Below, piece by piece: positions 1 through 9,028 of a stretch of 64,000 nucleotides of DNA. This DNA comes from Luteibacter mycovicinus. Lineage in GTDB: Bacteria > Pseudomonadota > Gammaproteobacteria > Xanthomonadales > Rhodanobacteraceae. Location: positions 2,294,001 to 2,358,000 of the forward strand of contig NZ_JQNL01000001.1 of the NCBI RefSeq assembly GCF_000745235.1, written 5' to 3'. A program made the position numbers and the translations under genes. Position 1 is the first letter of the stretch, and each line of letters starts with the position of its first letter. The notes under the pieces were generated by a model that saw nothing but the letters and a program-made list of their open reading frames with translations, was not told the DNA's origin and did no database searches.

Positions 1-617
1 GACAGGCGCGCCGCTTCTTCGTTACCGCCGATGGCCACGACGTGACGACCGAACACCGTGCCGCGCAACAGGAACGCGCAGACCACGAAGGCGACGAACA
101 TCCAGATCACCGGCAGCGGGATCAGGTTGGCGACGTAACCGCCGCCGAGCAGTGCGAAGCCCTGGTTGGTGACGGGGATCGGACTGCCCTGCGTATACGA
201 GAGCGTAAGGCCGCGCAGGAGGGTCATCGTGCCGAGCGTGGCGATGAAGGGCGCGACCTTGCCCCACGACACCAGCACACCGTTGATGATGCCCAGCACC
301 AGGCCGAGCCCGAGGCCCGCGCCGACCGCCAGCACCATGCCGTGCCCCGAGGCCATCAGGCCCGCGGTGACGGCGCCGGTAAGCGCGAGGATGGCACCCA
401 CGGACAGATCGATGCCGCCGGCGAGGATCACGAACGTCATGCCGAAGGCGATCAACGCGTTGATCGAGACCTGACGCAGTACCGTGAGCAGATTGCCGGT
501 GGAAAGGAAGTCGGGACTCATGATTGAGAGCACGACGAAGAGCAGGAGCAAGCCGATCACCGAGCCCAGACGCTGCATCAGCGTCATCGCACGGCTCCAG
601 TTGAGTTGAAGCGTCAT
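1..617 (-). CDS. rbsC: Ribose ABC transporter permease RbsC (partial, 3' end outside window)
   Basis: Inner-membrane permease of the ribose importer; it forms the channel energised by RbsA. Only the first 205 residues are present because the window edge cuts the gene. The visible protein is a string of hydrophobic helices, with the family-typical stretch AFGMTFVILAGGIDLSVG around residues 55-75 and a following Gly/Ala-rich helix pair. The ATG at 617 lies 1 base after the rbsA stop, so the two are translationally coupled. Family assignment rests on this motif and on the operon. A periplasmic binding protein (rbsB) is not in the window and may follow beyond its left edge. Confidence 0.93.
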   Translation of the reverse strand, partial: MTLQLNWSRAMTLMQRLGSVIGLLLLFVVLSIMSPDFLSTGNLLTVLRQVSINALIAFGMTFVILAGGIDLSVGAILALTGAVTAGLMASGHGMVLAVGAGLGLGLVLGIINGVLVSWGKVAPFIATLGTMTLLRGLTLSYTQGSPIPVTNQGFALLGGGYVANLIPLPVIWMFVAFVVCAFLLRGTVFGRHVVAIGGNEEAARL

Positions 618-618
618 T

Positions 619-2106
619 TCACTTGCCTCCGGTCGCGGCGGTCATTACGGCTTCCTGAGTGGCGCCGTGGGCTTCGAGCAAGGCTGTCGCCTTTCCTTCG
701 TGCATGACGAGGATGCGATCGCTCATGGCGAGCACCTCCGGCAGTTCCGACGAGATCATGAGGATGGCTACGCCCTGTTCCGCGAGTTGATTGATGATGT
801 GATAGATCTCGGCCTTGCCGCCGACGTCGACGCCGCGCGTGGGTTCATCGAGGATGAGCACCCGCGGTTTCAACGCCAGCCACTTGGCCAGCACGACCTT
901 CTGCTGGTTGCCGCCGGAGAGCGCACGGACATCCAGCTCCATGTCGCGCGTACGGATCTTCAGCGCGTCGATCAGACCGCGCGTCTGTTTCTTCTCACCC
1001 GGGCGATCGACCAGTCCCGCGTGCGCGGGAACGCGCGGCAGGCTGACGTTCTCGCGCAGGCTCATGTCGAGGACGAGGCCCTGGGCCTTGCGGTCTTCGG
1101 TGACGAAACCGAGGCCGGCCTGGATCGCCTCGGTCGGCGTCTTTGGTGTCACGGTGACGCCGTCGAGCGACACCTGGCCCGACCCGGTCTTGTCCAGACC
1201 GAACAGCAGGCGCGCAAGCTCGGTGCGTCCCGCACCGAGCAGGCCGGCGACGCCGAGCACTTCGCCCGCGTGCAGGTCGAAGCTCACGTCCTTCACCATA
1301 CCGCCCGAGAGGTGCTCGACCTTCAGACGTACCTCGCCGATCTTCGGCGTGCGCGCCGGGAAGCGTGCGTCGAGCGTACGCCCGACCATCATCTTCACGA
1401 CCTCGTCGAAGGCCAGGCCCGGCACGTCGCGCGTGCCGACGAACTGACCGTCACGCAGGATCGAGATGCGGTCGCACAGCGCGAAGATTTCTTCCATGCG
1501 ATGGGAGACGTAGACGATGCCGGTGCCCTGCTCGCGCAGCTCGCGGATCAGCTTGAACAGCGTATTGGTCTCGCTTTCGGTAAGCGCGGCCGTCGGCTCG
1601 TCCATGATCAGCACGCGTGCGTTCTGGCCCAGCGCGCGGGCGATCTCGACCATCTGCTGCTGGCCGACCGACAGTCGCTCGATGCGCGTGTCCGGATCCA
1701 GTCGGGTCATGCCGACGCGCGCCAGCCATTCCATCGCGCGCTTCGTCATCGCCTTGCGATCGAGCAGGCCGAAACGCGAAAGCTCGCGTCCGAGGAAAAG
1801 ATTGTCCGCGATGCTGAGCGCGGGAATCAGGTTCAGTTCCTGGTGGATGATCGCGATGCCGTACTTCTCGGCCTCGGCGGGCGAGGTGATCGACACCGCC
1901 TGCCCGTCCACGTCGATGCCGCCCTGGTCGGGCGCGTAGATCCCCGTGAGGATCTTCATCAGCGTGGACTTGCCGGCGCCGTTCTCGCCCATCAGCGCAT
2001 GGACTTCGCCGCGGACGAGTTCGAAGTCGACGCCTTCGAGCACCTTGACCGGACCGAAGGCCTTGTGGATGTCGTGCATCCTGACCAGTGGCGGGGATGC
2101 ACTCAT
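619..2106 (-). CDS. rbsA: Ribose ABC transporter ATP-binding protein RbsA
   Basis: Double-domain ATPase (495 residues; E. coli RbsA is 501) that powers sugar import. The first nucleotide-binding domain has Walker A GENGAGKST at residues 40-48, signature LSVGQQQ and Walker B VLIMDEPTAAL. The second has the degenerate Walker A GLLGAGRTE, signature LSGGNQQKVVLAKWL and Walker B VLILDEPTRGVD, the usual asymmetry of the CUT2 family. A longer open frame extends upstream, but the ATG at 2106 fits the family N-terminus and overlaps the rbsD stop as TGATG, so I take that start. Substrate is inferred from rbsK and rbsD. Confidence 0.95.
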   Translation of the reverse strand: MSASPPLVRMHDIHKAFGPVKVLEGVDFELVRGEVHALMGENGAGKSTLMKILTGIYAPDQGGIDVDGQAVSITSPAEAEKYGIAIIHQELNLIPALSIADNLFLGRELSRFGLLDRKAMTKRAMEWLARVGMTRLDPDTRIERLSVGQQQMVEIARALGQNARVLIMDEPTAALTESETNTLFKLIRELREQGTGIVYVSHRMEEIFALCDRISILRDGQFVGTRDVPGLAFDEVVKMMVGRTLDARFPARTPKIGEVRLKVEHLSGGMVKDVSFDLHAGEVLGVAGLLGAGRTELARLLFGLDKTGSGQVSLDGVTVTPKTPTEAIQAGLGFVTEDRKAQGLVLDMSLRENVSLPRVPAHAGLVDRPGEKKQTRGLIDALKIRTRDMELDVRALSGGNQQKVVLAKWLALKPRVLILDEPTRGVDVGGKAEIYHIINQLAEQGVAILMISSELPEVLAMSDRILVMHEGKATALLEAHGATQEAVMTAATGGK

Positions 2107-2504
2107 CAGAAGGTCACGCCCGCATGCAGGATCACGTTGGCGTACGGCGCCGTTTCCCCCGTGCGCACGACGGCGACCGCGCGCGCGGTCAGGCGCTTGA
2201 AGTCCTCGTGGCTCACTTCCGAGCGCGTCACGCCCTGATTCGCCAGGCGCCCGACCAGCGCGACGAGCGCGGGATTCTTCTCGTGGATCTCGCTGGCGAC
2301 CGTCACGGCCTCCACCGCCAGCTCCGCATAGATCGCATCGAAGACCTGCGCGAACGACGGCGTACCCGGCAGCACGGCCAGGTCGATGCACGGCACGCCG
2401 TGCGGCACCGGCAGGCCGACATCACCGATCACCAGCGTGTCGGTATGGCCCATCGCGGCGATGATGCGGTTGAGTTCGGCATGGAGCAGCCCGCTGCGTC
2501 TCAT
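2106..2504 (-). CDS. rbsD: D-ribose pyranase RbsD
   Basis: Interconverts beta-pyranose and beta-furanose forms of ribose so that ribokinase receives its substrate; cytoplasmic and decameric in known members. The protein has 132 residues, close to the usual 130-139. It keeps the N-terminal block AAMGHTDTLVIGDVGLPVP with His20, the residue known to be catalytic in the family. It overlaps rbsK upstream (TGATG at 2504) and rbsA downstream (TGATG at 2106), so all are in one operon. Confidence 0.94.
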   Translation of the reverse strand: MRRSGLLHAELNRIIAAMGHTDTLVIGDVGLPVPHGVPCIDLAVLPGTPSFAQVFDAIYAELAVEAVTVASEIHEKNPALVALVGRLANQGVTRSEVSHEDFKRLTARAVAVVRTGETAPYANVILHAGVTF

Positions 2505-3397
2505 CAGTGTGTCTCCAGGAATGCCGTGACCTCGTCGAGGCGCGGCATGCCGCCCTGGGCGCCCAGGCGCGAGACGGCGATCGCGGCGGTGGCGCAGGCT
2601 TTGCGCACGGCCACGTCGAGACCCTCGGCGAGGAACACCGCGAGCGCGGCATTGAAGGTGTCACCGGCGCCGGTGCTGTCCACCGCGTCGACCCTGAAAC
2701 CGCCCTGATGGCGCGGCTCGTCGTCCTTGTCACGGAACCACGCGCCGTCTTCACCACGGGTCAGCACGACCGGGCAGGGAGCGAGACGCATCAGTTCACG
2801 GAAATCGGTATCGCCCGGCTGGCCGAGCACCATCGCGAGTTCGTGCTGGTTCGGCGTGAGAAAGCGCACGCGCGACAGCCACTCGACCGGCAGCTTCTGC
2901 GCGGGAGCGGGATTGAGAATGATCGCAACGCCTTCCTCGTGCGCGATGCGCAGCGTGGCTTCGACGGCGTCCAGCGGAATCTCCAGCTGTACCAGAACGG
3001 CGTCGGCGCCGCGGATGAGCTCGCGGGCGGCTTCGACGTGCGCAGGGGTGACGCGGCCATTGGCGGCGGGCACGACGACGATCTGGTTCTCGCCACCGGC
3101 GACCGTGATCGACGCGGTACCGCTGCCGATCCCGTCGATGCGGGTGACGTGGCTGACATCGATGCCCTCGGCGACGAGACCGTCGTAGAGCTGCTCACCG
3201 AACGCGTCGTCGCCCACGCAGCCGACCATGCTTACCGATGCGCCGAGGCGCGCGGCGGCCACCGCCTGATTGGCGCCTTTGCCACCGGGGATGGTGAGGA
3301 AGCGTTCGCCGGTCAGCGTTTCGCCCGGCGCGGGAAAGCGCGGCGCAAGCGTGACCAGATCCATGTTGATGCTGCCGACGACAACGATTCGCGTCAT
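2504..3397 (-). CDS. rbsK: Ribokinase RbsK
   Basis: Phosphorylates D-ribose to ribose 5-phosphate in the cytoplasm, the committing step of ribose use. It has 297 residues of the PfkB fold. The first PfkB signature is seen as GGKGANQAVAAARLG near residue 40, and the second, with the catalytic base, as DSTGAGDTFNAAL near residue 240. It is the first gene of the visible rbs operon; E. coli has rbsK last, so the order here is rearranged to K-D-A-C. The 120-base gap upstream carries a repeated CACGCGCGTG-like motif that may be its operator. Confidence 0.95.
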   Translation of the reverse strand: MTRIVVVGSINMDLVTLAPRFPAPGETLTGERFLTIPGGKGANQAVAAARLGASVSMVGCVGDDAFGEQLYDGLVAEGIDVSHVTRIDGIGSGTASITVAGGENQIVVVPAANGRVTPAHVEAARELIRGADAVLVQLEIPLDAVEATLRIAHEEGVAIILNPAPAQKLPVEWLSRVRFLTPNQHELAMVLGQPGDTDFRELMRLAPCPVVLTRGEDGAWFRDKDDEPRHQGGFRVDAVDSTGAGDTFNAALAVFLAEGLDVAVRKACATAAIAVSRLGAQGGMPRLDEVTAFLETH

Positions 3398-3476
3398 GCC
3401 TCAAGTGCTCCGGATGGTGACTGCGGAACGTCCGTTGTTTCGCCAGGGGATGGGATGGCGCGCAAATATACGCCTT

Positions 3477-3505
3477 TACGCGCGTGTGTGGCTTTCACGC
3501 GCGTG
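3477..3505. promoter_or_regulatory. Possible operator: two copies of YACGCGCGTG upstream of rbsK
   Basis: TACGCGCGTG at 3477-3486 and CACGCGCGTG at 3496-3505 repeat with a 19-base period, about two helical turns. The second copy is a perfect palindrome. They lie 80-108 bases upstream of the rbsK start, in the only gap before the rbs operon. No regulator gene sits next to it. The role as an operator is inference from symmetry and position; the motif is also GC-rich enough to arise by chance here. Confidence 0.3.
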
Positions 3506-3519
3506 CTTTCCATCCTCCG

Positions 3520-3906
3520 CTACCGGGAGAGGCCTCTGGAGTCGAGTTCGGCGAGGTATGCAGGCCACGAGGTGTCGTAGGCACGGCCGAGGTCGTACAG
3601 CGTGTCCCAGCCGAAAATACCGCTGGCATGGCCGTCGTCGAAGCGAATCAGGACGCCATAGTGACCAGTGGGCTCAAGGGCGCTGATGCCGACGTGACGC
3701 TTGCCGTGCACGAGCACTTTCTGTCCGGGACCGTGGCCCTGGACTTCGGCGCTGGGGGAATTGACGCGAAGGTACTCGCAGGGAAGTTCGAACCGCTCGC
3801 CGTTGTCGAAGGTGACTTCGAGAAAGCGCGAGGCGGCGTGGAGAACGATATCGACGGGTCGCGGGCGTTGCATGGGCTGGTCGCTAGTGAGCGCGACCAA
3901 ACCCAT
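3520..3906 (-). CDS. DUF971 family protein
   Basis: A 128-residue cytoplasmic protein with the DUF971 pattern (DIVLHAASRFLEVTFDNGE, then LPCEYLRVNSPSAEVQGHG and HYGVLIRFDDGHASGIFGW), related to the small N-terminal domain of gamma-butyrobetaine hydroxylases, often a metal-binding fold. Its function is not established. In many proteobacteria this gene follows hslVU, and the same neighbourhood is kept here. The chosen ATG at 3906 has a GGAG 13 bases upstream and overlaps the preceding gene by 23 bases; a second ATG at 3873 would avoid the overlap but lacks a visible ribosome-binding site. Confidence 0.85.
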   Translation of the reverse strand: MGLVALTSDQPMQRPRPVDIVLHAASRFLEVTFDNGERFELPCEYLRVNSPSAEVQGHGPGQKVLVHGKRHVGISALEPTGHYGVLIRFDDGHASGIFGWDTLYDLGRAYDTSWPAYLAELDSRGLSR

Positions 3907-4501
3907 CGCCCGTACCCTGCTCCAGCGGCGGCGGATCGCCCGCCACAGCCAGCAGGGACGTCGCGTAAGCGTCTTCCATGCTCACGGTCGACACTTCATC
4001 CCACGAGAAGAACGACGGCTCACGCAGCCATTCCGCGTCGGGAGTGATCTCCTGCATGTTGAAGCCTTCGTCGTCGGCGCTGACCAGCCGGCCGATGTAG
4101 CAGACCTCGGACTCGTCTTCGCTGTCCACGTGCACGCCGATCACTGGCGCGTGAGCCGAAGCGGCCTTGACCACCTGCGCGATGTCGTCGAGCGGGAAAT
4201 CCGCCGGCGGCGTGGGCTTGATGCCCTTCAGCGCGAGCGCCTTTTCGAGGAAGCCGGCGTGTTTATCCGGCGCCTCGAATTCGGAGATGTCGCGGTGCCG
4301 CATGATGTACATGCCGTCGTAGCTGACACCGTCGCCGATGACCCACAACAGGAAGAACTCGCGGCCGACTCCGCCGACATAGCCGCAGAAGCTGCCGTGC
4401 TCGAGTTCGCCGCGCCACAGACGGATCAGCTGCTGCGAGTCCTGCGCTTCACGCAGGCTCGCACGCTGACCGTTGGTTTTGAGTTGAATAACCTTGCCCA
4501 T
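3884..4501 (-). CDS. Conserved hypothetical protein next to hslU
   Basis: A 205-residue soluble protein with no signal peptide or membrane segment; I do not recognise a domain. Segments such as LIRLWRGELEHGSFCGYVGG and SYDGMYIMRHRDISEF alternate polar and aromatic residues like a small alpha/beta fold. The ATG at 4501 is preferred over an in-frame TTG at 4510; neither has a clear ribosome-binding site. It lies between hslU (39 bases upstream) and the DUF971 gene (overlapping), so it is probably co-transcribed with both. Base composition matches the neighbours, arguing for a resident gene. Confidence 0.75.
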   Translation of the reverse strand: MGKVIQLKTNGQRASLREAQDSQQLIRLWRGELEHGSFCGYVGGVGREFFLLWVIGDGVSYDGMYIMRHRDISEFEAPDKHAGFLEKALALKGIKPTPPADFPLDDIAQVVKAASAHAPVIGVHVDSEDESEVCYIGRLVSADDEGFNMQEITPDAEWLREPSFFSWDEVSTVSMEDAYATSLLAVAGDPPPLEQGTGDGFGRAH

Positions 4502-4540
4502 ATCGGTCAATAGTTTACCAGAGGGGGGCGCCCTCGATGT

Positions 4541-5881
4541 TTAGAGGATGTAACGGCTCAGATCCTCGTCCTTGACCAGCGACGAGAGGTTTTTATCGAC
4601 ATATTCGGCGTCGATCAGATATTTTTCGCCGGACTTGTCGGCCGCTTCGAAAGAAATTCTCTCGAGCAGGCGCTCCATCACCGTATGCAGGCGGCGGGCG
4701 CCGATGTTCTCCGTGCGCTCATTGACCTGAAACGCCACGTCGGCGAGGCGATCAACACCGGTCTCGGTGAACTCCAGCGTGACGCCTTCGGTTTGCAGCA
4801 GCGCAACATACTGCTTGGTCAGCGCGTTGTTCGGCTCGCGCAGGATCCGCTTGAAATCCTCCACCGACAGGGCGCTCAACTCGACGCGGATCGGCAGGCG
4901 ACCCTGCAGTTCCGGGATCAGATCCGACGGCTTGGCCAGCGAGAACGCGCCCGAGGCGATGAAGAGGATGTGGTCGGTCTTGATCGCGCCGTACTTGGTC
5001 GAGACGGTCGAGCCTTCCACCAGCGGGAGCAGGTCGCGCTGTACGCCTTCGCGGCTCACGCCCGCGCCGCCCCACTCGGAGCGCTGGGCCACCTTGTCGA
5101 TCTCGTCGATGAAGACGATACCGTTCTGCTCGGCGATGTCCACGGCGCGGCTGCGCAGTTCTTCGTCGTTGAGCAGCTTGCCGGCTTCTTCCTCGACCAG
5201 CAGCGGACGCGCGGCACGGATGGTGAGCTTGCGCTTCTGCGACTTGGCGCCGCCCAGGTTCTGGAACATCTTGCCGAGCTGCTGGCTCATCTCTTCCATG
5301 CCCGGTGGGGTCATGATCTCGACGCCGACGTTCATGGCGAAATCCAGTTCGATCTCGCGGTCGTCCAGCGCGCCTTCGCGCAGCTGCTTGCGCAGCTTCT
5401 GCCGGGTGTCGCTGTCGATGGCCGTCACGTTGGAGCCGGTGTCGTCCCAGCCGGATGCCGCCTGGCGTCGCGGCAGCAGCGCGTCGAGCAGGCGATCCTC
5501 GGCGGCGTCCTCGGCCTGGCTGCGCACACGGCTCTTCGCCTGGTCGCGCACCAGCTTGTACGAGACATCGGCCAGATCGCGGATGATCGACTCCACGTCC
5601 TTACCGACATAGCCCACTTCGGTGAATTTGGTGGCTTCGACCTTCACGAATGGCGCATTGGCCAGCGTGGCCAGGCGACGGGCGATTTCGGTCTTGCCCA
5701 CGCCGGTCGGGCCGATCATCAGGATGTTCTTCGGGGTCACCTCTTCGCGCATGCCCGGTTCCAGCTGCATGCGGCGCCAGCGGTTGCGCAGGGCGATGGC
5801 GACGGCGCGCTTGGCGTCGTTCTGGCCGATGATGAACCGGTCCAGCTCGTTGACGATCTCGCGGGGAGTGAGTTCGGACAT
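4541..5881 (-). CDS. hslU: HslU, ATPase subunit of the HslVU (ClpYQ) protease
   Basis: AAA+ unfoldase that recognises, unfolds and feeds substrates to the HslV peptidase in the cytoplasm; part of the heat-shock response in E. coli. The 446 residues match the usual length. Visible are the N-terminal [16 protein letters not shown] block, Walker [10 protein letters not shown], the pore-loop region [12 protein letters not shown], Walker [11 protein letters not shown], and the conserved C-terminal LSRYIL tail that docks into HslV. It starts 5 bases after the hslV stop, consistent with a single hslVU transcript. Confidence 0.97.
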   Translation of the reverse strand: MSELTPREIVNELDRFIIGQNDAKRAVAIALRNRWRRMQLEPGMREEVTPKNILMIGPTGVGKTEIARRLATLANAPFVKVEATKFTEVGYVGKDVESIIRDLADVSYKLVRDQAKSRVRSQAEDAAEDRLLDALLPRRQAASGWDDTGSNVTAIDSDTRQKLRKQLREGALDDREIELDFAMNVGVEIMTPPGMEEMSQQLGKMFQNLGGAKSQKRKLTIRAARPLLVEEEAGKLLNDEELRSRAVDIAEQNGIVFIDEIDKVAQRSEWGGAGVSREGVQRDLLPLVEGSTVSTKYGAIKTDHILFIASGAFSLAKPSDLIPELQGRLPIRVELSALSVEDFKRILREPNNALTKQYVALLQTEGVTLEFTETGVDRLADVAFQVNERTENIGARRLHTVMERLLERISFEAADKSGEKYLIDAEYVDKNLSSLVKDEDLSRYIL

Positions 5882-5886
5882 GGGCC

Positions 5887-6420
5887 TCAGAGCTCTTCGA
5901 TCGATGTGTTGTGGTTCGTATAAATGCAGATGTCGCCAGCGATCTTGAGCGCTTTTTCGACGATCGTGCGTGCATCCAGCTCAGTGTTTTCCATCAGGGC
6001 CAGCGCGGCGGACTGCGCATAAGGGCCACCGGAGCCAATGGCGATCAGGCCATGCTCGGGCTCGAGGACGTCGCCGTTACCGGAGATCAGCAGCGACGCC
6101 TCCTTGTCGGCCACGGCCAGCATGGCTTCGAGCCGGCCGAGGCGACGGTCGGTGCGCCATTCCTTGGCCATCTCGACGGCGGAGCGGGTGAGATTGCCGC
6201 CGTGCTTGACCAGCTTCTCCTCGAACAGCTCGAATAGGGTGAAGGCGTCAGCCGTGGCGCCGGCGAACCCGGCCAGGACGTCGCCCTTGCCGAGGCGGCG
6301 CACCTTGCGGGCGTTGGCCTTCATCACGGTGTTGCCGAGGGTGACCTGTCCGTCACTGCCGATGACGACCTTGCCGTCGCGGCGGACGCAGACGATGGTC
6401 GTGGCGTGCATCGGTTCCAT
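5887..6420 (-). CDS. hslV: HslV, peptidase subunit of the HslVU protease
   Basis: Threonine peptidase forming the two stacked hexameric rings of HslVU. The 177-residue precursor begins MEPMHA and then [12 protein letters not shown]; removal of the six-residue leader would expose Thr7 as the N-terminal nucleophile, as in known HslV. The [15 protein letters not shown] block and the [25 protein letters not shown] core are family hallmarks. It sits between xerC (86 bases upstream) and hslU (5 bases downstream), the arrangement usual in beta- and gammaproteobacteria. Confidence 0.97.
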   Translation of the reverse strand: MEPMHATTIVCVRRDGKVVIGSDGQVTLGNTVMKANARKVRRLGKGDVLAGFAGATADAFTLFELFEEKLVKHGGNLTRSAVEMAKEWRTDRRLGRLEAMLAVADKEASLLISGNGDVLEPEHGLIAIGSGGPYAQSAALALMENTELDARTIVEKALKIAGDICIYTNHNTSIEEL

Positions 6421-6486
6421 AGTGCGTTCCTTGGGGGAGTCGGCAAGAGGTGGGGCCGCAGGGGGCCCGACCCAAGGCGTGAAGAG

Positions 6487-6510
6487 CTCGCGCGCATGGC
6501 GCGCTCCTAC
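6487..6510 (-). repeat. REP-like palindrome overlapping the end of xerC (copy A)
   Basis: On the minus strand this reads GTAGGAGCGCGCC-AT-GCGCGCGA, an imperfect hairpin of the same family as the copies at 8134-8155 and 50854-50955. The TAG at its 5' end is the stop codon of xerC (TAG at 6509-6507), so the element is partly inside the reading frame. Such short palindromes are typical of RAYT-mobilised REP families; no transposase of this kind is seen in the window. Confidence 0.7.
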
Positions 6511-7418
6511 CCTTTGCGTTTCGCCCGTGGATGCGCCGCGTCGTAGACCCTGGCCAAATGCTGGAAATCGAGGTGGGTATAGATCTGTGTGGTGGCGATG
6601 TCCGCATGGCCGAGCAGCTCCTGCACCGAGCGCAGGTCGCCGGAGGACTCGAGCATGTGGCTGGCGAAGCTGTGCCGGAGCATGTGCGGGTGCACCCGTT
6701 TGGCCTGCCCGCTGGAGAGCCTGGCCAGGCGGAGCTGGACCGCCCTCGCCCCGATCGCGGCACCGCCCCGGCCCTTGAAGACGGGATGCTCCGGGCCCGC
6801 CTCACCCAGCGCGGCGAGCGCCTTCAGCGCGGCGACGGCAAAGCGGCCCACCGGCAGGATGCGCGTCTTGTTGCCCTTGCCGAGCACGCGCACCTGCCCG
6901 TCTTCGAGATCCAGGTCGCCCCAGCGCAGGCCGCAGAGTTCCGACAGGCGCAGGCCGCTCGAATAGAACAGCTCCATCATCGCGGTGTCGCGCGGGGCCA
7001 GCGAGCCGCCGAGGTTGGTTTCGACCAGCTCCTTGGCCTCGTCGGCGTCCAGCACGACGGGAAGCTTGCGCCTGACCTTCGGCCCGCGGACGCCCAGCGC
7101 CGGGTCGTGGGCCAGCTGCCCTTCCCGGGTGAGGTAACGAAACAGCGTGCGGAACGCGGAAAGAAGCCGCTGCAGGCTGTTGGGCTCCAGGCCCTTGGCC
7201 TGCTTGTTACCTTTCTCGGGCAAGGGCCGGTGCAGCCGTGCGATCAGTGTGCGAAGCCGGTCGGGCGTGAGGGCATCGAACGACGACAGCCCCTCGGCAT
7301 CCATATAAGCGATCAGCTTGTCGAGGTCGCGCCGGTACGCGGCAAGCGTATGCGCCGATGGCACACGCTCGGCTTCGAAATGCCGAAGGAAGGCTTCGAC
7401 GGCCTCGCGCGGGGTCAC
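6507..7418 (-). CDS. xerC: Site-specific tyrosine recombinase XerC
   Basis: Resolves chromosome dimers at dif together with XerD, acting at the septum. The protein has 303 residues. The N-terminal SAM-like core-binding domain covers residues 1-95 and the catalytic domain about 120-295. Catalytic residues are visible: Arg157 (SGLRLSE), Lys181 (GKGNK), His245 and Arg248 (HPHMLRH), His271 (LLGHAD) and nucleophile Tyr280 (TQIYTHL). The open frame runs further upstream, but the GTG at 7418 gives the family N-terminus and overlaps the DUF484 stop as GTGA. The stop codon is provided by a REP-like repeat. Confidence 0.93.
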   Translation of the reverse strand: MTPREAVEAFLRHFEAERVPSAHTLAAYRRDLDKLIAYMDAEGLSSFDALTPDRLRTLIARLHRPLPEKGNKQAKGLEPNSLQRLLSAFRTLFRYLTREGQLAHDPALGVRGPKVRRKLPVVLDADEAKELVETNLGGSLAPRDTAMMELFYSSGLRLSELCGLRWGDLDLEDGQVRVLGKGNKTRILPVGRFAVAALKALAALGEAGPEHPVFKGRGGAAIGARAVQLRLARLSSGQAKRVHPHMLRHSFASHMLESSGDLRSVQELLGHADIATTQIYTHLDFQHLARVYDAAHPRAKRKG

Positions 7419-8101
7419 GCCGCCTTCCGGGCCCGTTCGATGGCCGAGCCGACCGTGGTCGAAATCATGTTGAGGAACAAGGTGCCCATGCCCGGATGGA
7501 AGCGGTCCGCGTCGGCGCTGCCGATGGCCAGGAGCGCGTCCGGGCCCACGCGCATCAACGCGGCGGAGCGCACGTCGGGTGCCGCGTCGCCGAACAGGCG
7601 GTGCAGCTTGTCCGGCGCAAGGCGGCCCGCCACCGGGTCGCCATGTTCCAGAAACGAAGCGAATTCCGGCAGGCCCGCCGTACCGCGCGGTTCGCGCAGC
7701 AGCCACGGCTCGTCCGGCAGGCCCGCAAGGTCACCGAAGAAGACGAGGCGAATGCGTTCCGACTGGAAGTCCTCGGTCAACCGGCTGACCACGTTGCGTA
7801 CGGTTTCCTCGACGTCGCGTGAGCTGAGCAGTGCCAGCATCAGGCCGTGCACGCGACGCATCAGCGCTTCGTTGTCACCGGCGATACCGGTGAGGTCCTT
7901 GAGGCGGCGCTCCAGCTCGGCGTTCTTCTCGCGCAGGCCGCGCAGCTGGCGTACGGCCAGCGAGGTGGCCGGCCCGTTGCTGCTCGGCAGCGTCAGCGCG
8001 TCGGCGAGATCGGGGTAGTCGGCGAGGAAGTCCGGATGCCGCCGCAGGTAGGACGCGACGGTGGCTGGTTTGATGTCGCCGTCGATCGCGGAGTCGGTCA
8101 T
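7415..8101 (-). CDS. DUF484 family protein
   Basis: A 228-residue cytoplasmic protein with a GAF-like fold expected for DUF484. Seen are the N-terminal VASYLRRHPDFLADYPDLADAL block and a coiled-coil stretch (RQLRGLREKNAELERRLKDL) leading into the sensor-like domain. The function is not established; it is almost always encoded between dapF and xerC, as here. The ATG at 8101 follows a good GAGGAAG ribosome-binding site, which makes an upstream in-frame start at 8134 unlikely. A REP-like palindrome lies just upstream, between dapF and this gene. Confidence 0.9.
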   Translation of the reverse strand: MTDSAIDGDIKPATVASYLRRHPDFLADYPDLADALTLPSSNGPATSLAVRQLRGLREKNAELERRLKDLTGIAGDNEALMRRVHGLMLALLSSRDVEETVRNVVSRLTEDFQSERIRLVFFGDLAGLPDEPWLLREPRGTAGLPEFASFLEHGDPVAGRLAPDKLHRLFGDAAPDVRSAALMRVGPDALLAIGSADADRFHPGMGTLFLNMISTTVGSAIERARKAA

Positions 8102-8133
8102 GGGTACTTCCTCGGTTGTTGCTGGGTAGAGCA

Positions 8134-8155
8134 TCGCGCGCGGGGCGCGCTCCTG
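8134..8155 (-). repeat. REP-like palindrome between dapF and DUF484 (copy B)
   Basis: On the minus strand this reads GCAGGAGCGCGCC-CC-GCGCGCGA, matching copies at 6487-6510 and 50854-50876 except for a TA-to-CA change near its 5' end. It lies in the 93-base dapF-DUF484 gap, 33 bases upstream of the DUF484 start. A hairpin there could modulate readthrough or mRNA stability between the two genes; that role is inference. Confidence 0.65.
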
Positions 8156-8194
8156 CGGGTGCCGGTCGCAGTGTGCCGCTTTAGCGGGCTGGCG

Positions 8195-9022
8195 TCACAC
8201 TTCGCCTTCAAACACAAAGGCGGCGGGGCCGGTCATCCAGAGTGTATGGCCGGGGCCCTGCCACTCGATGGTCAGGGAGCCGCCGGGCAGGTCGATGCCG
8301 ACGACGGTGCCGGCGAGGCCCAGCGCGTGGGCCACCGCGGCGGCCGCGCAGGCACCCGTGCCACAGGCCTGCGTCCAGCCGCTGCCCCGTTCATGCACGC
8401 GCAGGCGGATGCGGTCGGGCCCGAGGCGCTGAGCGAAGCCGACGTTGGCACCCTGGGGGAACACCGGATGGGCGGTGAGCAAGGGCCCCAGGCGATCGAC
8501 GCGCGGATCCGAGACATCGTCGACGAAGACCACCGCATGCGGGTTGCCCATGGAAACCGCGCCGAAGCTGACGTCTTCTCCATCAAGCTCGACGGTGTAG
8601 GTCGCATGGGCGGGGCGGTCGAGCGGGATCGACGACGGCACGAAGTCAGGCTCGCCCATGTCCACCACGACGCGACCTTCGTCCAGCACACGGACCGTGA
8701 CCGGGCCGGAGGGGCTCTCCAATCGGACGTCGGTGTCGCGCCCGATCACACCATCGCGGAACAGCCAGGCGGCCACACAACGGACACCGTTACCGCACTG
8801 CCCCGAAGGCGTGCCGTCGGCGTTCCAGATGCCGTAGTAGAAAGCGCAGGACGGATCGCGCGGCGGCTCGATGCTGATCAGCTGATCGAAGCCGATGCCG
8901 GTGTGGCGATCGGCCAGCGCGGCGATACGCGCTGCATTCGGCACGCGGCCGGCGTCTTCACGCCAGTCGACGATCACGAAATCGTTGCCGATCCCATGCA
9001 TCTTGGTGAAGCGCGACGTCAT
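8195..9022 (-). CDS. dapF: Diaminopimelate epimerase DapF
   Basis: Converts LL- to meso-diaminopimelate, the precursor of lysine and of the peptidoglycan cross-link. It has 275 residues. The cofactor-independent two-base mechanism uses two cysteines: Cys76 in GQCGNGVRC and the second in GWTQACGTGACA near residue 220. The N-terminus FTKMHGIGNDFVIVD is the family signature. The start at ATG 9022 lies 6 bases after the lptM stop, a conserved lipoprotein-dapF pairing. Confidence 0.97.
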   Translation of the reverse strand: MTSRFTKMHGIGNDFVIVDWREDAGRVPNAARIAALADRHTGIGFDQLISIEPPRDPSCAFYYGIWNADGTPSGQCGNGVRCVAAWLFRDGVIGRDTDVRLESPSGPVTVRVLDEGRVVVDMGEPDFVPSSIPLDRPAHATYTVELDGEDVSFGAVSMGNPHAVVFVDDVSDPRVDRLGPLLTAHPVFPQGANVGFAQRLGPDRIRLRVHERGSGWTQACGTGACAAAAVAHALGLAGTVVGIDLPGGSLTIEWQGPGHTLWMTGPAAFVFEGEV

Positions 9023-9028
9023 GGCGAA

